Positions 54,661-64,000 of a DNA stretch of 64,000 nucleotides are shown one piece after another (within the stretch, counting starts at the first letter, position 1; each line of letters starts with the position of its first letter). This DNA is from Thinopyrum elongatum (lineage: Eukaryota > Streptophyta > Magnoliopsida > Poales > Poaceae). The position numbers and the translations under genes are program-made. The notes under the pieces are model-generated. The model was given only the letters and a program-made list of their open reading frames with translations, did not search any database and was not told where the DNA came from. Location of the stretch: the NCBI GenBank assembly GCA_011799875.1, contig CM022302.1, positions 185,992,942 through 186,056,941 on the forward strand. The letters run 5' to 3'.

Positions 54661-54944
54661 CTACATCAGATTTTCGCCATTTTTTCAGATAGCGAATGAT
54701 GGCATATATGGTAACTAGTAGGAATTAAGAACAAACCTACTCTACACAATAAACAAATTACGGCATAGTAACTTAGAATAAACCTACACTATACAATAAA
54801 GGATTTATGGTATATTACATCCACTGGGCATCAAAGTTTGCCACTAGTGATCATAAAGCGCAACGAAGAAGCAGATTACAAAAACTGGGCACCATTGTAG
54901 CGTAACAAAATAATATTGAACCAAGACCATTTCTAGGACAGTTC

Positions 54945-56101
54945 AAGAAAGGTTAGCCTTGTGCGGGAGCTGCTACGCAAGCTGCTAAGCAAGGCTGTGA
55001 GACTGGCCAAACATGTCGGTCATAGCTTCCAGCTGTAGCTGTTTAGCAATGAGGTTCTCATTGGTGTTCTCCGCGATCTTCCTTAGAGATAGGACTTCAA
55101 GTCAAAGTTGAGTTGCAGAATGCCTTTCTGCTTGAACTTGGGACTGAAGAAGTCGAACTGATTCAGACAGCGAATTCTGTGAGCTTGTCTGACTGCTAGT
55201 CTCAAGTAACTTGAACACTTCATCAAGACATGACTTTGGGGTTGTCTCGCTATCTTCAAGATGTTTTGCATTCTTTGCTGCAATATATGTTGGGTTTGTC
55301 TCACAGCCTTCAGCAGACTTGTGCATGTCATCAGGCATATCACCCCGAAACAAGCAGGAGATGACAGGTTTTGCACGTGTATAAACAAAGATGGTAACTG
55401 TGCTGTCAATTCCATCCAATTTCAAATTAGAAAATAAAGAGTCAGTTCAAAATATCAATAGCATAATTTGGCATTGTTCATAATGCAGGCAGCTCCACCA
55501 CACTACTGGATTACCATGTCAACAAAACAAGCATAGATGAAGGGCAAAGACAATCATTGTATCTATTTTGGTTAATGTGCATGGCATGTTGTTCATATCA
55601 TCAGCCACATCAGTAAGATAAAACAGGAGATGACAAGGTGCAAACGTGGGCGGCTTCAACACACACTGGATTATAGATCCACAAAAACAAGCATACATAT
55701 AGGTAGTATTGATTAATGTGCATGGAATGAATAAGGAATTTGGTTTTACAACTAAAACTTGGAACTTATAGTTGTTGCAAACATGCATTTTGATAGAAAC
55801 AGCAAACTAAACAGCAGTTGACGATAGGGAGTATGAGCAAATTAAACATCAGTTGAGGATAAAGGCTTCAGAAGGACTAACTTACATTAACAGTTAACAC
55901 CGGCTCTATAATGCCCTTCTCCATGTCAAGGGAAGGATAACTCAAGAATTTCAGCACAGAAACTTCTTCATAAGCATTGCCTATACTCTGCATTTTGTAG
56001 AGAGTAATTATAGATATGATAATACTGGAAGGGATAGAGGATAATGAAGATATGATCCAGATTGATGCTACATAATCAACTACCAATCCGTGTAAGTACA
56101 A
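54945..56101 (-). pseudogene. CACTA 3 accessory gene, 3' exons
   Basis: Minus-strand exons: about 55990-55883 (SIGNAYEEVSVLKFLSYPSL, DMEKGIIEPVLTVNV), then 55425-54945 with MKLDGIDSTVTIFVYTRA, CLFRGDMPDDMHKSAEG, a glutamine/leucine coiled coil and, after a TGA at 55102-55104, the same frame continuing as EVLSLRKIAENTNENLIAK and MTDMFGQSHSLA with two further stops. The pattern is a recurring CACTA-associated protein with a C-terminal coiled coil. Its biochemical role is unknown to me. The premature stops make it a pseudogene. Confidence 0.6.
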
Positions 56102-56262
56102 GCGTTACAGGACAAAATGTACTGACAAGAGCAATGGATTACACTTCTGCACTGGCATTGTCTGTGTATTCAACTTTTTGGTAAGATTAAATATAGATCT
56201 GACATTTTTTAGTAAATGGTGGGCGAGGGAGATAAGATGCAGATTGCTACACAATGAACCAA

Positions 56263-56342
56263 TCCCTCCTTCCCATAATATAAGAGTGTTTTGTACACTG
56301 GTGTACTATACAAAATGCTCTTATATTATGGTACGGAGGGAG
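56263..56342. mobile_element. Stowaway-type MITE, about 80 bp
   Basis: Near-palindrome: TCCCTCCTTCCCATAATATA and AGAGTGTTTTGTACACTGG... ending TTATATTATGGTACGGAGGGAG and TA. CTCCCTCC termini with TA insertion preference are the Tc1/mariner Stowaway hallmark. Confidence 0.85.
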
Positions 56343-56554
56343 TAGCTGTTAATGTAAGTACAGTGATAGACGACGTTCAGTCCTTACAAGAGGTCTGCAG
56401 AGCTAAACCTCTTCAAAAGCATTGGGTTGATTCTAAATTTATGTAAGAGTCAATACAGATCTTATAATGTCCACCAAATGGAGTATAACGAGGCTAACAT
56501 GTGCAGTGATGCTACATAATCAACCAGATATGAAAGTAAGTATGGTCATACAGG
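56343..56554. other. CACTA 3 remainder right of the MITE
   Basis: AT-rich; it repeats phrases such as GATGCTACATAATCAACCA and AAGTACAGTGATAG seen left of the MITE (about 56066, 56100), so it is a diverged local duplication. No gene. Confidence 0.5.
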
Positions 56555-57198
56555 TGTCATGGTTCAACACGGCCACCTATGGGGCCATCGGCCCCTTCTG
56601 GTTCGGCAAGGGAGAAGGGCGCGCTGCACAAAGAGCGAAGGCCATAGAGCGGCATGGCGATGATGACACGGGCAGTTTTTACCCAGGTTCGGGCCGCCGC
56701 GAGGCGTAAAACCCTACTCCTGCTTTGGTGGATTGATTAAAGGACCGTGGTGGAGACGCGGCGCTCAAGCCCAGCAAGGCCGCCTTGGGACGAGAGCAGC
56801 TACGTGTGTATGAGTGTACAAAGGTCCAAATCCTCTCTAAGGTAGCCACGGCCCTCCTTTTATAGCTCAAGGGGTTACCACAATGGCAAAACAGTCATTA
56901 TGCAATGATATGACAGCCACAGTGCCATCATACCTAACTCTGCAGACAGGACAGGGTGCATTAAATGCACCACTTAGTGTCACATCGTGGCGTAGCCCGG
57001 CAAGCCTTGCCGTGCTATTCAACCACCTATTCTCCTATCTACGTGACACGTCTCTGGACGGGAGTCACTTTGGGGCAACCTTCCTTAGAAAATGGCTACC
57101 ACGTGCAAAATGACAGCCACCTAGCCACCCGAGGGCTCGACACCGCACTGATGAGTGACTTGGGTTACTGTGAGGTGGAGCGGTGGTGCCTTGGCGGG
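56555..57198 (-). repeat. LTR fragment of the element B family
   Basis: Begins TGTCATGGTTCAACACGG. Its complement aligns with the LTR at 12644-13569 from the TATA region to the end, sharing GTGCATTTAATGCAC, CTTGCCGGGCT, TGCAGAGTTAGGTATGAT-like sequence and GAACCTGGGTAAAAAC. The outer part of the LTR (about 280 bp) is missing at the junction with the LTR of element D. Confidence 0.85.
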
Positions 57199-57468
57199 TG
57201 TCGTGGATTTAACACGGCAGATGCCCTAGTGAAAGGACTTAGGTGTGGATCCATCGCAACTAGGTTAGCTTGAAGGGGTTGAACGGGACAAAGGACACAA
57301 AGGATTTACCCAGGTTCGGCCCCTCGAAACGAGGTAAAAGCCTACGTCCTGCTTTTAGTTGTATTACTTGAGTTTCGATCACAAGGGAGCGAATATGCTT
57401 GACCTAGTTCTCGACTTGTTGTCTCCTGAGTTAACTCGCCGCCGGGTCTCGCCTTTATATACAGGCCA
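57199..57468 (-). repeat. 3' LTR remnant of element D
   Basis: TGTCGTGGATTTAACACGG start, ACCCAGGTTCGGCCCC and CCTACGTCCTGCTTTT U5 motifs. On the minus strand a TATA box (TGTATATAAAGGC) lies at about 57451-57463, where the LTR sequence stops. Confidence 0.7.
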
Positions 57469-57960
57469 ATGTCCGGCGGCTTAAAAATTGAAGAGATTAA
57501 GCGATCATCCGCCCGAGCTGGTGCTAGCACTGCTTTGAGTCGGGCCAAAGCATGGCAAGCGGAATTAGACCTGGTGGAATTGGCCATCGGTTTTCCAAGC
57601 TTTAAAGAAGACGGATCGGCTTTTGATGAAACAGATTTTACCAAGAGCGTAAAAGAGATGCGTCCCTTGGCGAGCAAATTGGCCGAGGAGACTGATTTGT
57701 CCAAATATAAGGCGGCTTACATGATGGAAAACTCCAAAGTGAAAGTGCCAGCTTATGAGATTGTGGATCTTATTCCTCCAATACGTAAGCATACTTTTGC
57801 TCCTGACATTGATCCGTCCACACTTATAGATGATGAAGCTGTGTTCAAAGCCTTAACTGGCATCGACTGGACATCACCTAACTTCCAAATGATGGACGAA
57901 GAAGAAGAACCGGCACACGATGACCCGGAGGCTTCAACTCGCCAGGACCAAAAGAACTGA
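57469..57960 (+). CDS. Antisense extra ORF of element D, 163 aa, probably N-terminally truncated
   Basis: Open from ATG 57469 to TGA 57960. It contains EIKRSSARAGASTALSRAK, ELDLVELAIGFPSF, KVKVPAYEIVDLIPP and HTFAPDIDPSTLIDDEA, then an acidic tail (MMDEEEEPAHDDPEAS). The segment HxFAPDIDPxTLIDDEAxFxALxGIDW is one I associate with extra ORFs of grass Gypsy elements, but I cannot name a function. The first few residues come from LTR sequence, so the native start is probably deleted. It is antisense to pol of the same element. Confidence 0.6.
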   Translation: MSGGLKIEEIKRSSARAGASTALSRAKAWQAELDLVELAIGFPSFKEDGSAFDETDFTKSVKEMRPLASKLAEETDLSKYKAAYMMENSKVKVPAYEIVDLIPPIRKHTFAPDIDPSTLIDDEAVFKALTGIDWTSPNFQMMDEEEEPAHDDPEASTRQDQKN

Positions 57961-58909
57961 TCCAAGGGGTGGCTCTCAGACCGCGGCGTAGAATGTCTTT
58001 TGAAAAACTCTTAATCTTGTGGGCTTGGGAAAGCCTTGTAATAGGCTAGTTGAAACAATGATCTGTCATGCCATCGTGCATGTGGTATCCTTTGAATGTT
58101 TAAACCGCCGAGATTGATTTTTATCACCTGCCACTTGTGCGTATAATATTATCAGGTATGGGGATCAGATCAAGTATCATCATACTTCCTGTACACAAGG
58201 AAACAGCATATGCCCTGGCGGTTTACGCCAGGGCGGGTCACAAATATCATTGAAAAAACCCTGATATAATAGTCTTTTATAAAAAAGACTAAAGGCTATT
58301 GAAGCCGGAAATATACCGGCGACTTAAAGTCGAGGACAGGGCGGCTTAGAAAAAACCCTAAATCTCTATTCAAGTATGAAAAGTCATACCTGTAGACCAA
58401 CATCATGATGATGCTGTAATGATGCTAATCCAGCATGGGTTTTAACCCGTACACATGAAAGATCATGATTTGAATTTATTCCAGGCGAATCATCTTGGCG
58501 ACTTAAAGTCTGCTTATCATGGCGGGTTATTAACCCAATATGCTCAAGTATGAGTGATAGAATTAAGGCTACATGGCCTGAATTGTAAAACCATATGTTA
58601 ATATGGAAAAAGGATATAAATCCAAAATTTTCAGAAAAACAGAAATCCAGAAAAAACAAGGCTTTCATAGGCCGCCAAGCCTAAAACTCAAGTGCTTTCA
58701 TGGACCGCACAGCCACTGAGTTAATCCTAGCTCACTGTAAGCCAGCCCTCACATGACAAACCGCCGTTTTAACCTTAACAAGTTTAGGGTCTTATTTAAA
58801 AGATTGACTGTCAAGAGTGCGGCGGGTCATTCCAGGATTACCTGGGCGGAGTAACAACGACATACAGGCAGGATAACCCGGAATTTGGTGTTTACACCGG
58901 GCTAGGAAG
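57961..58909. other. Non-coding interior of element D
   Basis: Spacer between the antisense ORF and the tandem array, with several TAAAGTC and CGGCG motifs. No domain. Confidence 0.5.
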
Positions 58910-59265
58910 CCGATCAAGAGGGTAAGCATAGCTATGCTCATTGAGCAGGAAGCCCCCAAGTGACTAATAATATGGCAGGTAGGCCGGATCAAGAGGGTAA
59001 GCATAGCTATGCTCATTGAGTAGGAAGCCCCCAAGTGACCAATAGGATGGCAGGTAGGCCGGCTTAAGAGGGTAAGCATAGCTATGCTCATTGAGCAGGA
59101 AGCCCGTAAGTGACCAATAGGATGGCAGGTAGGCCGGATCAAGAGGGTAAGCATAGCTATGCTCATTGAGCAGGAAGCCCCCAAGTGACCAATAGGATGG
59201 CAGGTAGGCCGGATCAAGAGGGTAAGCATAGCTATGCTCATTGAGCAGGAAACCCCCAAGTGATC
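58910..59265. repeat. 75-bp tandem array, five copies, each with a 14-bp palindrome
   Basis: GATCAAGAGGGTAAGCATAG starts at 58912, 58987, 59062 (diverged), 59137 and 59212, exactly 75 bp apart. The palindrome AGCATAGCTATGCT falls at 58925, 59000, 59075, 59150 and 59225. The minus-strand frame gives a 25-residue repeat (SIAMLTLLIRPTCHPIGHL). It lies between integrase and the 3' LTR. Confidence 0.92.
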
Positions 59266-59402
59266 TTATGAACAAACAATAAAGGCTCAGATTTGTAGAA
59301 CTGAAATGACAAAGGCCTTGAATTATCAGGGATGCTGGCTTTATTATAGTGATCATAATATGTACATTGAAGAAAAGTATATACAGCATAAGAGCCGGTG
59401 GC

Positions 59403-62194
59403 TCAGGTGTAATAAGGCCGAAGATGAGCAATGTTCCACGGCCGGCGGGTCTCCTCCTCCGATGTGCGTGAATCCTTGTGTTCTCGAATATCAATGAGGT
59501 AGTATGACCCATTGTTCAGGTTTTTGCTGACCACAAAAGGTCCTTCCCAAGGTGGGGATAACTTATGCATGTCTGTCTGATCTTGGATTAGCCGGAGCAC
59601 CAAGTCACCTTCTTGAAAGGTCCGGGTCCTAACTCGGCGGCTATGATAGCGACACAGATCTTGCTGGTATATCGCCGAACGAGCTGCCGCAAGGTCACGC
59701 TCTTCATCCAACATATCAAGAGCATCCTGACGTGCTTTTTCATTATCAGCTTCAACATAAGCCGCCACCCGGGGCGAGTCATGACGGATATCACTTGGAA
59801 GAACCGCCTCTGCCCCATAGACCATGAAGAAAGGCGTATAGCCTGTTGACCTATTAGGAGTAGTATTAATGCTCCAAATTACTGAGGGCAACTCCTCAAC
59901 CCAACAACCCGGCGTGCATTGCAATGGACCCATAAGCCGGGGCTTTATGCCTTTCAAGATTTCCTGATTGGCCCTCTCAGCTTGACCATTAGACTGCGGA
60001 TGAGCCACGGACGACACGTCAAGACAAATATGTTCTCCTTGACAGAAGTCTTTCATAGCGCCCTTAGACAGATTAGTGCCATTATCAGTTATGATCCTGT
60101 GAGGGTAACCAAAACGGAATATCACCTTCTTAATGAATTGAACCGCCGTTGCCGCATCACACTTACTGACCGGCTCTGCCTCAACCCACTTGGTAAACTT
60201 GTGAACCGCCACCAAGAGGTGGGTCTTTTTGTCCTTGGACCTCTTGAAAGGTCCAACCATATCCAGCCCCCAGACTAGAAATGGCCAAGTAATTAGAATC
60301 ATCCTCAATTCTTGAGCTGGTACATGAGCTCGTCTAGAGAATTTCTGACAGCCATCACACTTGCTTACCAGATCTTCAGCATCAGCATGAGCCGTCAACC
60401 AATAAAACCCATGACGAAAAGCTTTAGCCACAAGAGATTTAGAGCCGGCGTGATGGCCACAATCTCCTTCATGAATCTTCCTTAGGATTTCATGGCCCTC
60501 TTCAGGAGAAATACAGCGCTGGAACACGCCTGTGACGCTGCATCAGTGTAACTCACCATTGGCAATAGTCATAGACTTAGACCGCCGGGTTATCTGCCTG
60601 GCCAAAGTTTCATCCTCAGGTAACTCTCCCCGGGTCATATAAGCCAAATAAGGAACCGTCCATTCAGGGATGGCATGGAGAGCCGCCACCAACTGCGCCT
60701 CCGGGTCAAGAATAGCAAGATCCTCTTCAGATAGCAACTTAACTGAAGGATTATGTAACACATCAAGAAAAACATTAGGGGGCACCAGCTTACGCTGCGA
60801 GCCAAGTCGGCTCAAAGCTTCGGCCACCTCCTTCTTCCTTCGATCCAGATGCTCCACCTGATAACCTTTGAAGTGACCAGCGATATTGTCAACTGCCCAG
60901 CGATAAGCGGCCATGAGTGGGTCTTTAGAATCCCAAGTGCCAGAGACCTGCTGAGCCACCAAATCTGAGTCACCAAAGCAACTGACCCGGCTTAGATTCA
61001 TCTCTTTGGCCACCTTTAGGCCATGAAGCAAGGCTTCATATTCAGCTGCATTGTTAGTACAGAGAAACATCAGCCTTAAGACATAACAAAACTTGTCACC
61101 TCGTGGGGAAGTTAGAATAACTCCAGCCCCCGAGCCTTCCAATTGCCTGGACCCATCAAAATGAATAGTCCAATACGTATTATCAGGCTTTTCCTCAGGC
61201 ATCTGCAACTCTGTCTAGTCGTTGATAAAATCCACAAGAGCTTGGGACTTGATAGTTGTTCTTGGCATATATTTCAAACCATGGGGTCCAAGCTCAATGG
61301 CCCACTTGGCCACTCAGCCTGTAGCTTCTCTATTTTGAATAATATCGCCTAAGGGAGCAAAACTGACCACAGTAATAGGATGGCCAAGAAAATAATGCTT
61401 CAACTTGCGACTGGCCATGAACACCCCATATACTAGCTTCTGCCAATGTGGGTATCTCTGTTTAGACTTAATTAAGACCTCACTGACATAATAAGCCAGC
61501 CTTTGAACCGGATATTCCTTACCCATCTCTTTCCTTTCCACTACAACCGCCACCCTGACGGCTCTGCTATTAGCAGCCACATATAAAAGCAAGGGCTCCT
61601 TCTCCACAGGAGCTGCAAGAACCGGCGGCTCAGCTAACTGTTTTTAAGCGCCTCAAACGCCTCATTGGCAGCATCACTCCAGACAAAACGATTTGTCTTC
61701 TTCATCATCTGATACAGAGGAATAGCCTTCTCTCCTAGGCGGCTTATAAACCGGCTTAAAGCTGCAATACGACCCGCCAAACGCTGGACATCATTAATGC
61801 ACACCGGCTTAGCCAATCAAGTAATAGCCTTGATTTTCTCCGGGTTAGCTTCAATGCCTCTCTCAGAGACCAGAAAACCTAAGAGCTTGCCTGCAGGCAC
61901 ACCAAAAACACATTTGGCTGGGTTAAGCATCATCTTGTAGACCCGGAGGTTATCGAAGGTCTCCTTCAAATCATCTAGCAGAGACTCCTTCTTTATGGAC
62001 TTCACAACAATATCATCCACATAAGAATGAACATTGCGTCCTATCTGGTTATGAAGACAATTCTGAACACAACGCTGATAAGTCGCCTGGGCGCTCTTGA
62101 GCCCAAAAGGCATAGACACATAGCAGAAAGCTCCAAAAGGCATGATGAAAGCCGTCTTCTCTTGGTCTTTAACTGCCATCTTGATCTGAGGATT
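59403..62194 (-). pseudogene. pol of element D: RT (partial), RNase H, integrase
   Basis: RT from PQIKMAVKDQEKTAF (62194) with SYVDDIVVK, FGVPAGKLLGFLV and stops near 61817, 61634 and 61314. The extra RNase H (61208-60543) has IHFDGSR, AEYEAL and GDSDLV, and AEALS where the last catalytic Asp is usual. An in-frame TGA separates it from the integrase (60527-59403), which has HEGDCGHHAGS and CDGCQ (zinc-binding), then GLDMVGPF, TDNGTN and GQAERANQE for D, D and E. The C-terminus WNIAHLRPYYT is complete. Long open segments but several stops; inactive. Confidence 0.9.
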
Positions 62195-62698
62195 GATACG
62201 TCTTCAACATATCTATAATTTTTATTGTTCCATGCTATTATATTATCTATTTTGAATGTTTTATATGCATTAATATGCTATTTTATATTATTTTTGGGAC
62301 TAACCTATTAACCTAGAGCCCAGTGCCAGTTCCTGTTTTTTCCCTGTTTTTGAGTTTCGCAGAAAAGGAATACCAAAAGGAGTCCAAACGGAATAAAAAT
62401 TTTGCGATGATCTTTCTTGGACCAAAAGGAAACCAGAGGACTTGGAGTGCAAGTCAGAGAAGCCACGAGGCGACCACAAGGACGGAGGGCGCGCCCAGGG
62501 GGGTAGGGCGCCCCCCACCCTTGTGGGCCCCTCGTGCGTCTCCTGACCTAATTATTTCGTCTATATATACTCTTATATGCCCAAACCACCAGAGGCATCC
62601 ATGAAAAGACTTTTCCACCGCCGCAACCTTCTGTACCCGTGAGATCCCATCTAGGGGCCTTTTTCGGCGTCCTGCCGGAGGGGGATTCGATCACGGAG
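62195..62698 (+). repeat. Partial LTR E, same superfamily type as the 41676-48904 LTRs
   Basis: Starts TGATACGTCTTCAACATATC, resembling the complement of the 41676-48904 LTR end (TGATACGTCTCCAACG). Shared GGGACTAACCTATTAACC follows. A TATA-like CTATATATAC lies at about 62562. It is cut at 62698 by LTR F. AGGAT (62190-62194) is the likely left target copy. Confidence 0.75.
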
Positions 62699-64000
62699 TG
62701 TAACACCCCAAAAATATTTTTCCGAATATTTGAAATCTTTCCTTTAAAATAAAAGTTTTGAAAATCATTTTTGGTCATATCACCTTTCTTCAATTTGAAA
62801 ACCTTTTCGAATTTTATTTGGGTTTCAATCTTCTTTAAATATTCTGATTGAAGAGTTTAAAATTATATGGATAATTACTTTGGGGTTTTCAAACAATTTA
62901 TTTTTAGCAAGAAAAGTTTTGGGGATAATTAAATTTTCAAAGGAAATAACCTTTTCACCTCCTTTTAGCCCTACTAAAATTCATCCAACAAATTTTCTTC
63001 CACTCCAAATTTATCCCACAAGTCACTCACCTCATATAGGACAGAATCCAACTCTTTCCTACCCCACAAAAATATTTTTCACCACCCAAAAAAATTCCAA
63101 AGTTGGAATTCATATATTCCATCATTTCTTTGGTTTACAAAGGAACCACCATTTCTACAAGGATGCCACCTCCACCAAAATTATCCCAGCAAATATATGG
63201 TACCCACAACCCATTTTTCCAAAAACATGGGGTACCCTAGTTCAAAATTTTCAAATCCCACTCAATTCAAATTTGGACCAAATTCAATAATCCTGATCCA
63301 AACATATTTTTAAATGCTCCAAAAATTCCCAAACTCTGCCAAACTCATTTTTGAGCATCCACACATTACCACAAAAATCCCCACAAAATCCTAAAATCTC
63401 TAGCACCTTCTGTCATTTTATCAAACGGTTAATGTGCACACTGTTCATCACTGTCCAAAATTCAGTTAACTAAATTTGGTTCAGTGGCAGAAGCGACGGC
63501 GCCGTGCACTCCACTCCATCCCCACTCCTTCTCGTCCACGCCTCCTCCCTCGTAACTGCGCCGCCCTGGACCCCTCCTCGTCAGTGCCTCACTGCCGACA
63601 GCACAGAAGGAGGCCGGTGCGCCTGCCTCCATCCTCGGCGGCGGCAACCCGAGCTGATCCACACGGCGCCCGCCATATTCACTCCCTCGCTGACCTCCCC
63701 CACCTAACTACTCACCACGCGGCACCTCCTCCGCACTCTCTCCACGCTAATCACGCCGCCCTTGGCCCCCTGTCAGCCACCGGAGACGGACGACGTCCGC
63801 CGCACCCGTACACCGACCTCGCCATGGATAAAGCCACCAAGCCCGAGCTCGTTTGCGCTAGCGCTTCGGGCAGCTTCCTCCACCCTCACTGACACTCACC
63901 AACCACGACCACCGCCCAAACCGACCTCGCCGACCATCATAACTCCGGCGTGATCCGAACCCCACCGGACCGCCTCGGGATCGCCTATATAAAGGCCCCC
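62699..64000 (+). repeat. Partial LTR F, related to the solo LTR at 20300
   Basis: Starts TGTAACACCCCAAAAA, identical over its first 16 bases to the solo LTR. It has an AT-rich first part, a GC-rich part, and a TATA box CTATATAAAGG at 63985, about 1.29 kb from the start; the solo LTR has its TATA-like site at about 1.30 kb. It runs off the window. Plus-strand frames at 63476-63950 are low-complexity and not called as genes. Confidence 0.75.
63985..63995 (+). promoter_or_regulatory. TATA box of LTR F
   Basis: CTATATAAAGG within GCCTATATAAAGGCCCC, at the expected U3/R border of this LTR type. Confidence 0.6.

Larger units (their letters stand above)
39767..56554 (-). mobile_element. CACTA transposon 3, left terminus present, split by CACTA 2
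   Basis: It starts CACTACAAAAAAAACC at 39767 (preceded by CCT) with a subterminal zone rich in CTTCCATGA and CATGGAAGTG motifs. At 40268 it is interrupted by CACTA 2 and resumes at 53886. The second part has GGCCC-rich repeats and minus-strand exons of a CACTA accessory gene (54945-56101). No right terminus matching the left was found; the sequence is cut by an LTR fragment at 56555. Confidence 0.7.
57199..62194 (-). mobile_element. Gypsy LTR retrotransposon D (Tat-like), 3' part
   Basis: LTR remnant at left (57199-57468), antisense ORF 57469-57960 on the plus strand, a 75-bp tandem array (58910-59265), then pol on the minus strand from integrase (59403) to mid-RT (62194). It is truncated in RT by the partial LTR E. 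A deletion seems to have joined the LTR directly to the antisense ORF. Confidence 0.8.

Noticed and set aside
63476..63953. Proline/alanine-rich frames near the right edge
   Set aside because: They lie in the U3 of LTR F and are compositional; no domain.

Overview
The window looks like intergenic DNA from a large grass genome, most likely Triticeae (wheat, Aegilops, rye or barley). It is almost entirely nested transposable elements. The evidence is plant Ty3/Gypsy polyproteins, long LTRs with TG...CA ends, CACTA transposons with 3-bp target duplications, a Stowaway-type MITE, heavy nonsense decay and no intact host gene. Family names are not given because I could not search a repeat library. 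Element letters and numbers below are local labels.

Layout from left to right. (1) 1-6882: Gypsy element A on the minus strand (gag, protease fragment, antisense coiled-coil ORF, LTR), with most of pol missing. (2) 6883-13569: the 3' part of Gypsy element B on the plus strand (RT, RNase H, integrase, an intact antisense B3-like ORF, 3' LTR); A sits inside its pol. (3) 13570-25234: the 3' part of CACTA element 1, with B inside its first gene. It carries a second gene ending in a Ulp1-like cysteine protease, which is split by a 3.9-kb solo LTR (20300-24214, duplication GTAAT). (4) 25235-39766: Gypsy element C on the minus strand, with CACTA 1 in its LTR and CACTA 4 (27562-38594) inside it. C has its own intact antisense B3-like ORF. 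CACTA 4 holds an AP2/ERF-like fragment, a nine-unit tandem array and an F-box/FBD pseudogene. (5) 39767-56554: CACTA 3. CACTA 2 (40269-53882, duplication TAG) is inserted in it, and a 7.2-kb LTR retrotransposon (41676-48904, duplication GCCGG) is inserted in CACTA 2. Next to that insertion, in CACTA 2, lie two long foldbacks, one carrying a B3-like fragment. (6) 56555-64000: an LTR fragment of the B family, Gypsy element D on the minus strand with a 75-bp tandem array and an antisense ORF, then two stacked partial LTRs (E, F).

The genes do not form a pathway; each belongs to its transposon. The most notable pattern is that two different Gypsy elements carry uninterrupted antisense ORFs with a B3-like domain. 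Each ORF is preceded by the same 14-mer TATA element (GCCTATAAAAGGGG) about 75-82 bp upstream of the ATG, while the neighbouring pol genes are full of stops. A third B3-like fragment forms one arm of a hairpin inside CACTA 2.
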